From Acidimicrobiales bacterium (GTDB taxonomy: Bacteria; Actinomycetota; Acidimicrobiia; Acidimicrobiales; SZUA-35): a stretch of 64,000 bases of DNA. The number at the start of each line of letters is the position of its first letter. Position 1 is the stretch's first letter. The DNA lies in assembly GCA_020629155.1 (NCBI GenBank), contig JAHDDW010000004.1:130018-194017 (forward strand), written 5' to 3'. Made by a program: the position numbers and the translations under genes. The notes under the pieces were generated by a model that was not told where the DNA came from, did no database searches, and worked only from the letters and a program-made list of their open reading frames with translations. Positions 24,426 through 32,269 of the stretch are shown here, piece after piece.

Positions 24426-26336
24426 TTAGTTGCCATTAACTGACCAATGCCAGGGCTCAGAGGGTAGGTTTTTGAATCCGTATTCAGCTGCGTTGTTTTT
24501 AAGCCAGACGAAAGCGGCGGAATTGCGTGACTTGATTGTTCTTCCCTTGTAAGTAAAATCCATTGCAAGCCCTTGCTCATGCATAGAGCGACCAGGCCTA
24601 GCTGTGGGTGGTCGGCAACTGCTAGAGGGGGTAGTCCAAACGTTGGCGCAGTTCTGCTTCCGAAGTGCAATTTGTCTTGAATGTGGGCGATGAGCCCAAC
24701 CTGATAATGCTATGCCATCGTCTGCTGCGGCATCGAGCATCGCTTGTATGTTCGCTTGAATTTCGGGGCAGACATCTGTTGTGACGCCTTGGATAATACC
24801 TGGACCTGCTTCTATATATGTATTGATTGGAACCATGCCATCATCGCCGACAGAACATTTAGTTATTCCACTTATATCTCCAACAGAGCCTAGGTTCTGT
24901 TGGGGCGTGTAATAGTTTGCTTTCTCGACGGTTCCTCGTGTGAAGCTTGCATCTGGATTTTTGGCATGTAACGCCACTTGTAAATTCTCGCTAAATGTTA
25001 TGGAGCCTGATTTATCAAATTTAGTCCGTATAGCCGCTATCGTGCTGTCATAGTTAGCGTTGGATTTCTCAGTTGTGCTGTCAGTCGAAGTGCGGAGCAA
25101 GCCATCTGTGTTTATCATGTCTGGGTTAGGCGCTTTTGCGCAAAGAAATTCAGCTAGTGTGGCGATGCCATCGAGATAATTATATTGATCTACAATGCCA
25201 TCTTGATTACCGTCAGTACCATATGTATCGAATGTTCCTGAGGGTAAGTCCATCGCAGGAATTTCCTTTTCAGGAACCATAACTGCCTTCCGCAGAGTCC
25301 AGGCAGTAGAACCTAAACCGCCTTTACCTCCAAGAAGCGTGTAAAGTTCTTCGGCTTGATTCATTCTTTCTGTATATTTATCTGGGAAACCCGACCGTTG
25401 AACCTCCTGAGCCGCTACGCCTGGAGGTAAATCTGTCCAACTTGCAACTTTCTGACGTTCAGGCATCTTAAAAAAAAGATCGTCATAGAACTTAAAAGCA
25501 GCCCAGCGCCTATCCATAATTTGCTCTTTCGTACCCCATCCTTGCGAAGGTCGTTGTTGAAGCATGCCGACAGAGTCTCGATCTCCTTCTGGCTTATGAT
25601 CTAACTCGTCTTCCACAAGCGCTGTCGATAGTGCGATTATCTTGGCTCTAGGTGGAGCGTTGAAAACATCTCCAACATCGAGAAGGTATTGTGCTGAAAG
25701 AAGCTTTTCTTCATTGAAGGTTATAGTGCCAGTGGGTCCTGGAAGAGTGTCTCCAAGTATGTTGTTCAACCCAGGGTTTAAAGAGTCACTTGTTGGGATA
25801 GCTGCAGTTACGTCTTCAAAACTAGCTGGTTTAATTTGAGTATTGTTGGCTTCGGCCGCTCCTTCCCCCACAGCTCCTCTGACACTGATTTCTTTAACAA
25901 TCATCTCGTCAGAACCAGTAGTGATGCCATAGAGCCCGTCTTTAATAGGAGTGTCAAGATCAGAATTGTCGATAAGACTTTGTGTAAATGCACTTCCAAC
26001 TGAAACTATGTCGCCAACAGTGCCGTCAGTAGCCACTTGTCGCGAAAAAGAAATATCACCACGAAGGTTGAGATACTTAGTGCCATGTAACGATTCTTCC
26101 TTGCCTATTCCTGCTAACACCTGCCATGGGATAGCAGAACAGCTAGGAGCTGATTTATAAGCGCTTAAAACGTGAGGTGGTATCTCCTCAGCAGCTCGAT
26201 CAACCTGCAATGATGCTTTCCTGGTTTCGCTATCTATAACAATAAAAAGAACTATAAGAATAATTCCCAAAACCAGAAGGCCAAGGGCAATAACTGCGAA
26301 CACTACTGCTCCTTTTTCATTATCCTGGTTCGCCAT
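24426..26336 (-). CDS. Membrane-anchored murein hydrolase: split transglycosylase plus VanY-like carboxypeptidase
   Basis: 636 residues. An N-terminal membrane anchor (about 10-34) precedes an exported region. Residues about 52-86 (IPPHVLSAYK, IPWQVLAGIGKEES) are the start of a lytic transglycosylase with its catalytic Glu. A module with SVGMLQQRPSQGWGT (about 258-272) follows, and the calcium-binding-like DGNQDGIVDQYNYLDGIA typical of the same transglycosylase fold comes only at about 380-400. The C-terminus (about 520-636) is a VanY/M15 carboxypeptidase with SMHEQGLAMD and EPWHW metal and catalytic motifs. Gram-positive conjugation systems use such an enzyme (TcpG, VirB1-like) to open the wall. 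Last gene of the leftward T4SS-like arm. Confidence 0.8.
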   Translation of the reverse strand: MANQDNEKGAVVFAVIALGLLVLGIILIVLFIVIDSETRKASLQVDRAAEEIPPHVLSAYKSAPSCSAIPWQVLAGIGKEESLHGTKYLNLRGDISFSRQVATDGTVGDIVSVGSAFTQSLIDNSDLDTPIKDGLYGITTGSDEMIVKEISVRGAVGEGAAEANNTQIKPASFEDVTAAIPTSDSLNPGLNNILGDTLPGPTGTITFNEEKLLSAQYLLDVGDVFNAPPRAKIIALSTALVEDELDHKPEGDRDSVGMLQQRPSQGWGTKEQIMDRRWAAFKFYDDLFFKMPERQKVASWTDLPPGVAAQEVQRSGFPDKYTERMNQAEELYTLLGGKGGLGSTAWTLRKAVMVPEKEIPAMDLPSGTFDTYGTDGNQDGIVDQYNYLDGIATLAEFLCAKAPNPDMINTDGLLRTSTDSTTEKSNANYDSTIAAIRTKFDKSGSITFSENLQVALHAKNPDASFTRGTVEKANYYTPQQNLGSVGDISGITKCSVGDDGMVPINTYIEAGPGIIQGVTTDVCPEIQANIQAMLDAAADDGIALSGWAHRPHSRQIALRKQNCANVWTTPSSSCRPPTARPGRSMHEQGLAMDFTYKGRTIKSRNSAAFVWLKNNAAEYGFKNLPSEPWHWSVNGN

Positions 26337-26344
26337 TTTTTGCC

Positions 26345-27490
26345 CTAGAGATCGACTAAGATTTCACTTACAAGCTTTGCCTCGCTGTCTTGCTTTATTT
26401 CTACTGTAATTTGTTTAGTTACTCGCTGTGTGACCTCGCTCGTGCTGCGTTCTTCAACTTCTGCCGTTATCCGATATGCACCTTCAGTTAGTTTGCTGAT
26501 TCTAGGTTCTGATACAACAGTCACTTTTTTTTCAAACCGTTTTGCTTGTTCTGTCTCAAAATTTTCTGGCTGATCTTCTAGAATCTCTATATAGAGCTCA
26601 GGTGTTGTGAATGCTTTAAGACTCTGGGTCTTTTCCGTATAGCTCACTGTATAGTCTTCCATAAAATATGCTTGTCCAAATTGTTTTAATAAGGTTTCGG
26701 CCGAACTTTCAGTAACCAATGTGCTTCCTGGCAGAAAATCTTCTGCTGTTGGCGGTTCTCCGTCTCCGCTTTCAGACGGCAATGAGGTGGTATTGCCACT
26801 TGTCGTGCCTGGATTGATTAAACTCGCTTGATCTGAAACAGCTTGAATCGAAGGATTGAAGTTTGTAAGGTCAATCTTAGGCGGGATTGTTGTTCCGAAT
26901 GCATTGACTTGCGTCTTCCATCCGTCAGGTGCGACGAGTTTCCAATCGTTGTCTTCCCATCGTAAATTGGTTCTTAAATAAAAGTATGCGTCGTCATTGG
27001 AAAAGTAAACATCCACTTCAGCTAAGGCGTCTGTTAAAACGTTAACTTCCCATCCTGCAATAGGTAGGCTAGAAGAATCTGGTGTTCTTTGCAATCGAGC
27101 ATTATCAGTTGCTTGTTGAAGTGAAGAGGAGAATTGACCCCTCACGCTAGTAGCGTAAGCTAGATCAGAAACAGACTTTGGTGCAACGTCTGAAGTTGAA
27201 AACAAATAGTGAGTCGCCGCAAGCCCTGCGCCGTTTTCGTTTTGGGTAAAGCCAGAAGTGAAACCTTTTTCCGCTTTAGTAGGTCCGAACGTTGGTGAAA
27301 TTGGTAGATTGTATCCCGCTACTTCTCGCCATTCTAATGATTCTATCCTGATCGAATTTTTAGGCCCGTCATCAGCGCTGTTGTCTTGGCCGCCCCTAAA
27401 AAACAACGGCAAAAACAAACCCGCAGCAAGAATCAACCCACCCATAACGCAAAGCAAGATGATGAGCTGTTTGCGAGTCGAGCTGTCCAT
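26345..27490 (-). CDS. TcpC/VirB8-like single-pass conjugation protein
   Basis: 381 residues. A short cytoplasmic start and one membrane helix (LIILLCVMGGLILAAGLFLP, about 9-28) are followed by an exported region. The first exported part (about 45-215) contains NLPISPTFGPTK, GFTQNENGAGLAATHYLF and KLVAPDGWK, a combination seen in T4SS-linked proteins of actinobacteria. After a low-complexity linker, the last 120 residues (LLKQFGQAYFMEDY, AYRITAEVEER, TKQITVEI) look like the NTF2-like fold of VirB8/TcpC. The role would be a structural bridge of the secretion channel. It lies 3 nt after the VirB2-like gene and 8 nt before the hydrolase gene. Confidence 0.65.
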   Translation of the reverse strand: MDSSTRKQLIILLCVMGGLILAAGLFLPLFFRGGQDNSADDGPKNSIRIESLEWREVAGYNLPISPTFGPTKAEKGFTSGFTQNENGAGLAATHYLFSTSDVAPKSVSDLAYATSVRGQFSSSLQQATDNARLQRTPDSSSLPIAGWEVNVLTDALAEVDVYFSNDDAYFYLRTNLRWEDNDWKLVAPDGWKTQVNAFGTTIPPKIDLTNFNPSIQAVSDQASLINPGTTSGNTTSLPSESGDGEPPTAEDFLPGSTLVTESSAETLLKQFGQAYFMEDYTVSYTEKTQSLKAFTTPELYIEILEDQPENFETEQAKRFEKKVTVVSEPRISKLTEGAYRITAEVEERSTSEVTQRVTKQITVEIKQDSEAKLVSEILVDL

Positions 27491-27493
27491 GAG

Positions 27494-27814
27494 TTATTTT
27501 ACAATTATTCCAACGAGTTGAGTCGCACTTAACATTAGGATTAGGCCTCCTGCTACCCATGGAAGACTACCTAAAGCTTTGGCTGCGTTCTCTGGACTGT
27601 TGCCACCTCGTGCAACAATTATTTTTATGCCGATAAGTATCACTGTAAAAATAGCTGCAACAGCTGCTATCCAGCTCAAATAATTTAGGATACTATTGAT
27701 ATCTGCTAGATTCTGGCTCCCGTTTTTGAAACCTGTAGGTGGGGTGGGATTGGGATCTGTAATTCCTGGGACTTGGAAAGCTAGTAAGTAAGCTTGATGG
27801 AGTAGATTATTCAT
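27494..27814 (-). CDS. VirB2/TrbC-like small membrane protein, paralogue 2
   Basis: 106 residues: a polar exported N-terminus, then two hydrophobic helices (LNYLSWIAAVAAIFTVILIG and LPWVAGGLILMLSATQLVGI) joined by a short loop, KIIVARGGNSPENAAKA. This two-helix layout with a small polar loop is that of VirB2/TrbC pilins and of the matching small proteins in actinobacterial conjugation clusters. It shares the I-x-I-(R/K)-I-x-x-AR turn with the products of 28436-28792 and 38348-38776. Probably a pore or pilus subunit of the secretion system. Confidence 0.65.
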   Translation of the reverse strand: MNNLLHQAYLLAFQVPGITDPNPTPPTGFKNGSQNLADINSILNYLSWIAAVAAIFTVILIGIKIIVARGGNSPENAAKALGSLPWVAGGLILMLSATQLVGIIVK

Positions 27815-27828
27815 TGATATGTGCCTTT

Positions 27829-28356
27829 CTAATTGTAAGTTCTATTTGTATGATAATGGATACGGTTGGCCAATAATGTTAGAGAACGATGATATTTTTT
27901 CGATTGTCTGTTTAGGTTGCCCTTGTGCCATTGCCACACATGAGGAAAAATAACAACATCTGCTCTGCCGGTTAGAGCTCTTAATTTAAGTTTAGTGCTG
28001 AATGGTATAGTTAATGGAGTTTCACGAACAACAGCAACGAGATGAATCTGATGTTGGGCAGTAAGCTCCGCAGCTTTGCTTGCCCCAACATACGAGGAGT
28101 TGACCACAACTATTTTTGTTTGCGGCAAATTATTTTGATCTGAAGCGAGTAGTGAATTGACTTGACAACGGCATTGCGGCTCAAAAGCTCTTATCCCTAT
28201 CAGCTGTAAATGATTAACTAAAGTCGTTGTTCCAGAGCCGCCAGTACCTCCAAAAACCATCGCTGTTTGCGGCGTCTCGAAATTTGTTTGGTTCTCATAG
28301 GTTTGATGTAAAGTGTCAGAAGTGACTGCATGTTGGTCGTGAATCTGGGTGTTCAT
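27829..28356 (-). CDS. Small P-loop protein lacking the Walker lysine, in the T4SS-like arm
   Basis: 175 residues. A disordered, Gln/Thr-rich N-terminus (about 30 residues) precedes AMVFGGTGGSGTTTLVNHL, which has the shape of a ParA/MinD/CpaE P-loop, but the invariant Lys of GKTT is Thr or Ser here (GSGTTT). A strand KIVVVNSSYVGASKAAEL follows and then HLVAVVRETPL and ADVVIFPHVWQWHKGN. The protein is shorter than normal ParA-like ATPases. It may bind nucleotide weakly or be a scaffold. A good AGGAGG site precedes the ATG. It sits between two VirB2-like genes, so a role in the secretion system is likely. Confidence 0.5.
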   Translation of the reverse strand: MNTQIHDQHAVTSDTLHQTYENQTNFETPQTAMVFGGTGGSGTTTLVNHLQLIGIRAFEPQCRCQVNSLLASDQNNLPQTKIVVVNSSYVGASKAAELTAQHQIHLVAVVRETPLTIPFSTKLKLRALTGRADVVIFPHVWQWHKGNLNRQSKKYHRSLTLLANRIHYHTNRTYN

Positions 28357-28435
28357 GCTTCTGCCTCCTGTTCAACCTTTATGATAGAGCATTGAATGGA
28401 TAAAATTTAGGCAGGAGACAATTTATTGAATATTT

Positions 28436-28792
28436 CTAATAGACAACATCTATAATTGATACCGCAGCGCCAGAGATTATTAAGCCAAGAAAAACAAATC
28501 CTATTGCCTCAATCGATTTTGCAGATTGGTTTGGGTCATTGCTTAAACGGGCGATTATGATTCTTGTGCCAATTATAATAAGTGATCCAACCGCTAAAAC
28601 AGCAAGGACCCATTGCATATAGTCGAGATATTGTTGCAGTTCATCATAAAACTTGTCGCTATTGCCTGTTGTTATTTGCTCTGGTGGGCATGTGGCTATC
28701 TCAAGCTGATATTTAAAATCGTCATTGTTGTTGGTGACATTTTTGCATTTAGGATTAAGCAGATAAAAGCTAAGCAAAAGATTGTTTATCAT
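28436..28792 (-). CDS. VirB2/TrbC-like small membrane protein, paralogue 1
   Basis: 118 residues. The N-terminus (about 12 residues) is hydrophobic and may be cleaved. A polar exported stretch with two Cys residues (CKN..., CPPEQ) follows, then two membrane helices, WVLAVLAVGSLIIIG and AIGFVFLGLIISGAAVSIID, joined by TRIIIARLSNDPNQSAKS. The helix-loop-helix matches the product of 27494-27814 (IIVARGGNSPENAAKA). First gene of the leftward T4SS-like arm; it is divergent from the J-like gene with 133 nt between them. Confidence 0.65.
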   Translation of the reverse strand: MINNLLLSFYLLNPKCKNVTNNNDDFKYQLEIATCPPEQITTGNSDKFYDELQQYLDYMQWVLAVLAVGSLIIIGTRIIIARLSNDPNQSAKSIEAIGFVFLGLIISGAAVSIIDVVY

Positions 28793-28866
28793 GGTGTAAT
28801 AACCGCCTTCGTTGACACTGTTAATAATATCGTAGTTGTTTTTGTCCTACAAAGCAGGGCCTAGGT

Positions 28867-28895
28867 TTGTGTATGTCTTAACGTAACGCTAAAAT
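28867..28895 (+). promoter_or_regulatory. Candidate promoter of the rightward T4SS-like arm
   Basis: TTGTGT (28867-28872), 17-nt spacer, TAAAAT (28890-28895), about 30 nt before the ATG at 28926, which has its own AGGCGGA ribosome-binding site. The match is by eye and unsupported by expression data. Confidence 0.45.
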
Positions 28896-28925
28896 GAGTG
28901 CAGTATTCTAATCTAGGCGGATGTT

Positions 28926-30290
28926 ATGGCAACACACTTTATGATTTTGGGCGTTGGGTTAAACGCGGCAGAGGACGAGATTCAAGATGCCTATGATCGG
29001 ATTAAGGAAGAGGGAACTTCTAGTCAAGTTGCAAAAGATGCCTATCATACTCTTATTGACCCTCAAATAAGGGAAGAGTATATAGAGACACTTCAACAGC
29101 GACAGGATGCTAGGCAGGTAAGAGAACGAAGAGATCTTGTCGAAACTTTCCAGAAAAAGAAAGATGCAGCCGAATTAGCTTCGCTCGCTGACCAATTTAA
29201 TCTGGTTGAAAGGCGAGTGAAATCTTTAAGCGCTCAGCGTGGTGACGCGGCAGATGCTGCATTGGCAGATGCTGCATTGGCAGATGTTGAGCGAGTCACT
29301 AGAAAATATATTGGAAGTGATGATGACCCGAAGGCTGCATTTAAGGAAAAAATACGTATCTTAGTTGCGTTTCTTAATACTTTAGCTGCGGATTCAGAGT
29401 CGGTTAAGGTTGTTAATAATGTTAAAAGCGAACAGAAGGATTTGCAAGGCAAGCTTCGTCGAATCGAATTGAAGTACAACAATGAAGTTAACAATCTTAA
29501 GCAAAAACACTCTTTGGAGGATCCTAGCCGTCCTCCTGCTGAACTTCGGCAACAGAATCGAAAAGGACTATCTTCTCTTTGGTCATCGCTTAGCAAGGTC
29601 GAGAAAGCTGTAGCAGCTGGAGGTGTTGCTGTCGTTGGTCTCTTAGCTGCTATTGGGATTTCCAGAATGTCTGGGTCGCCTGATTCTGCTTCAGCGTCGA
29701 CTGGAACCAGTACTCAAGCCGACCGGCCTTCGGGTGTTATCAGTGATGATGGTCCTGAAGTTGGGGTTTATGAATCGACAGTGCTTAGTGACGGGTCAGT
29801 AGTGGATGTAGAGACCATCAGTTTTGCTCCTGAAGGAGTTAAGACAAAAACACTTGCTAATGGCGTCGAGTACTATCGCACCTCGGACGACACATTAGTT
29901 TTCGTTGGTGAAGATCTTACGCCAAACCAAGTCGTTGGACTTGTTGAGGATTATGACACTGAGGTTGTTGGTGATGTCGAGGTTGTTGAAGACACTGCGG
30001 TCGATGATGTCGAGGTTGTTGAAGACACTGCGGTCGATGATGTCGAGGTTGTTGAAGACACTGCGGTCGATGATGTCGAGGTTGTTGGTGATGTCGAGGT
30101 TGTTGAAGACACAGAGGTTGAGGTTGTTGAAGATACTGAGCAGGCTTTAGGTAACGTGCAAACCATTAACTATGAAGTAAATGGGCAAGATGTAGAGATC
30201 CATGTTCCAAACCCTGACGGGAACCCGATAGAACTTGTTGGTGTGCAGGTCAACTCTTCTAACATTTCTGGTGCATCTCAGTCAATGTAA
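28926..30290 (+). CDS. J-domain-like membrane protein with acidic exported repeats
   Basis: 454 residues, an unusual architecture. Residues about 4-56 follow a DnaJ domain (HFMILGVGLNAAEDEIQDAY, AYHTLIDPQIREEYI), but the HPD tripeptide that stimulates Hsp70 is absent, as the loop is shortened to EEGTSSQ. A charged coiled-coil-like region runs to about 215. One membrane helix (AVAAGGVAVVGLLAAIGI, about 226-243) and an exported Ser/Asp-rich tail follow, which includes the 11-residue repeats VEVVEDTAVDD (about 350-400) and ends in a small beta-rich unit. It opens the rightward T4SS-like arm. Likely a structural or assembly factor; the function is not known. Confidence 0.6.
   Translation: MATHFMILGVGLNAAEDEIQDAYDRIKEEGTSSQVAKDAYHTLIDPQIREEYIETLQQRQDARQVRERRDLVETFQKKKDAAELASLADQFNLVERRVKSLSAQRGDAADAALADAALADVERVTRKYIGSDDDPKAAFKEKIRILVAFLNTLAADSESVKVVNNVKSEQKDLQGKLRRIELKYNNEVNNLKQKHSLEDPSRPPAELRQQNRKGLSSLWSSLSKVEKAVAAGGVAVVGLLAAIGISRMSGSPDSASASTGTSTQADRPSGVISDDGPEVGVYESTVLSDGSVVDVETISFAPEGVKTKTLANGVEYYRTSDDTLVFVGEDLTPNQVVGLVEDYDTEVVGDVEVVEDTAVDDVEVVEDTAVDDVEVVEDTAVDDVEVVGDVEVVEDTEVEVVEDTEQALGNVQTINYEVNGQDVEIHVPNPDGNPIELVGVQVNSSNISGASQSM
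29973..30134 (+). repeat. 33-bp coding tandem repeat
   Basis: Three nearly identical 33-bp units (29973-30005, 30006-30038, 30039-30071) starting GATGTCGAGGTTGTTGAAGA are followed by shorter, decayed units to about 30134. They encode the acidic VEVVEDTAVDD repeats of the J-like protein. Their identity at DNA level indicates recent expansion and likely length variation between strains. Confidence 0.85.
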
Positions 30291-30358
30291 AACCCTGATG
30301 ATGTTTCAAGTTTCTTGTTGTTTCTGCATCGATAGACGGCAGAAGTAGAGTGGGCGCA

Positions 30359-30387
30359 TTGTATTTAGGTCATAAGAATAATAGTAT
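30359..30387 (+). promoter_or_regulatory. Leaderless-type promoter of the VirB6-like gene
   Basis: TTGTAT (30359-30364), 17-nt spacer, TAGTAT (30382-30387), 6 nt, then the ATG at 30394. No ribosome-binding site is seen, so the transcript would begin at the start codon. It gives the VirB6-SCO6880-VirB4 genes a promoter separate from the J-like gene. Confidence 0.65.
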
Positions 30388-30393
30388 TGTTGT

Positions 30394-32226
30394 ATGGGTA
30401 TCGTTCGTTATGGAAAAAAGTTTTACTCTCGGTCAAAACTTTATGTAGCTGTAGCGGTGATACTCTGTGGTGTTTTTTTTCAGCCTGCTGTAGGTTCAGC
30501 ATCCTTAGCTGCCGCAGATCAAACGGTCGATAACGTTTGTGGCGAGGTGGAGGAAGTATTATCAGGGCCTGGGTGGGGAGATCGAGCGCTAGATGCAGCA
30601 AATCCTCTTCCTGAAGTTTGGGGTGCTGGAAAGGCTATTGTCAATCCGATAGACACGGCGAAAGATGGGGCTAGTCGAGCTTTAGATAATTTCGGAGATC
30701 AGCTTAGATTTAAAACACTAGCTGCAGCCGGCCAGTTCATTTTTGGAATGGATGAAAAAGTTCTTAAAAATCACCTTGAACTAGTTCATGGATCAGTAAC
30801 TAATGAAACCCCTGAAGTTTACGATAAGGCTTTTGAATGTCAAAATCAATACAGGGAATATTTTGAAACTGAGGGGTACGACCAAAAGGAAGGGTTTTCG
30901 TTTAGAGCGAAAAAGAGCAATGGAATTACACTTACCGCTGCGTCTGCGTATGCAGATGTTGATCTCGAAAGAAATGCTTGGTCTCTCATCGGCCAGCTTT
31001 TCGGATATCAAAGAAGCAATGAGCTCTCAGGCAACCCTGAACTAGTTACTGAGGTAGTTCTTCCAATTAATGCTTTGTTCTATCCAGCATCTTTAGGACT
31101 GGCTCTAATAGGCTTGATGTGGCAATGTGCGAGGCTTATCGTCTCGCAGAAAAGCGAAGGCTTGACTATTGTGATTAAGTCTTTAGTGACAATAATGTTC
31201 GTCCATGGATTGGGAACCGTTGCTGCTATGATTGCTGCTAGAGCAGCAGATGCTTATACCAACTATATTGGAGATGTTCTAGGTGAAACTGTAAGTATTT
31301 TTGATATTTGGCAAGGTATGGCTGTTGGGTTCATGTCTGTCTCCTGGGCGTGGATGTTAGCCTTGATACTTTTCCCATTTCTGTATCTTGCAGCTCTTAT
31401 ATTTCAGTTAATGTTACTGATGAGGCAAGTGCTTGTAGTTTTCATGATAGGTTTACTGCCATTTGCAGCATCTGGTCTGATGTTGAAAAGTACAAGAGGG
31501 TGGCTACTGCGTTTAGTTGGTGCAATAATAGGTGTTTATTTGTTTAAACCAGCTGCAGCCTCATCTGTTGCCTTTATCTTCATGATGATTGCTAGTTCAT
31601 CGTTTACGATGACTATTATTGGTGTCATACTCCTATGTTTTTTGCCCTTTACTTTGCCGAAGGTGATGAAGTTATTCTCGTTTGCGGGAGTGAACGGCGA
31701 TAATACCGCAAATAACATGTTTAAGCGATTTTTATCTGATGCAGCTGAGTACAAAAGTCAAACAGCTGCTGGTGGCGGTGGCGGTGGCAGTGGCAGTCCT
31801 AGTAACCTGGGTCTAACTGGTCAAGGGCCGAAGCTGCCAGGGGGCGGCGGTGGCGCATCAGTTAACAAGTTGCAGGGAAGCAAGCTGGCAGGCAAAGTTG
31901 CGGGCTTAACCGCTCAAGGTGCGGCCGCTTTTTTCTCAGCTGGGTCTTCTGTCGCTGCCCAAGGAGCGGCGAAAGCTGCGGCCAGCGGTGGGAAAGCCGC
32001 ACAAATAGCTTCAAAGGCGCAGCAGATACAGCAATCCGCAAAGGGACAGAAAGCATTGTCAATAGCTAAAAGTATACCTAGCTATGCTAACCCCTTAAAT
32101 TCTGGCAATGTTGACGCCAAAACGTTTGTTGCTGGAACAGCAGCGACAGGTATCGCTGATGGCGTAGGTGATGCAGCGAACACAGGAAAAGATTTCAATG
32201 AGGACTTCGTAATGCGGGACATGTGA
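30394..32226 (+). CDS. VirB6/TrbL-like polytopic membrane protein
   Basis: 610 residues. A basic start and hydrophobic stretch (LYVAVAVILCGVFFQPAVGSASLA) form a signal peptide. An exported region of about 170 residues with two Cys follows. Six or more membrane helices lie between about 215 and 430 (for example ASLGLALIGLMWQCARLI, MLALILFPFLYLAALIFQLM, TIIGVILLCFLPFTLP). The C-terminal 170 residues are Gly/Ala-rich (GGGGGGSGS, GGGGGASVN) and probably disordered and cytoplasmic. This layout fits VirB6/TcpH/TrbL proteins, the inner-membrane channel of T4SS. An internal MxxxR-rich LMRQVLVVFMIGLLPFAAS segment is typical. Followed after 43 nt by the SCO6880-like gene. Confidence 0.72.
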   Translation: MGIVRYGKKFYSRSKLYVAVAVILCGVFFQPAVGSASLAAADQTVDNVCGEVEEVLSGPGWGDRALDAANPLPEVWGAGKAIVNPIDTAKDGASRALDNFGDQLRFKTLAAAGQFIFGMDEKVLKNHLELVHGSVTNETPEVYDKAFECQNQYREYFETEGYDQKEGFSFRAKKSNGITLTAASAYADVDLERNAWSLIGQLFGYQRSNELSGNPELVTEVVLPINALFYPASLGLALIGLMWQCARLIVSQKSEGLTIVIKSLVTIMFVHGLGTVAAMIAARAADAYTNYIGDVLGETVSIFDIWQGMAVGFMSVSWAWMLALILFPFLYLAALIFQLMLLMRQVLVVFMIGLLPFAASGLMLKSTRGWLLRLVGAIIGVYLFKPAAASSVAFIFMMIASSSFTMTIIGVILLCFLPFTLPKVMKLFSFAGVNGDNTANNMFKRFLSDAAEYKSQTAAGGGGGGSGSPSNLGLTGQGPKLPGGGGGASVNKLQGSKLAGKVAGLTAQGAAAFFSAGSSVAAQGAAKAAASGGKAAQIASKAQQIQQSAKGQKALSIAKSIPSYANPLNSGNVDAKTFVAGTAATGIADGVGDAANTGKDFNEDFVMRDM

Positions 32227-32269
32227 GTAACTCGTTTTTTGAAGTGAACGTATCGTAGAAAAGGAATTT

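Noticed and set aside
29951-30166. Open antisense frame rich in Ser and Thr across the 33-bp repeats
   Set aside because: It is a low-complexity mirror of the acidic repeats of the J-like protein; it has no start signal.
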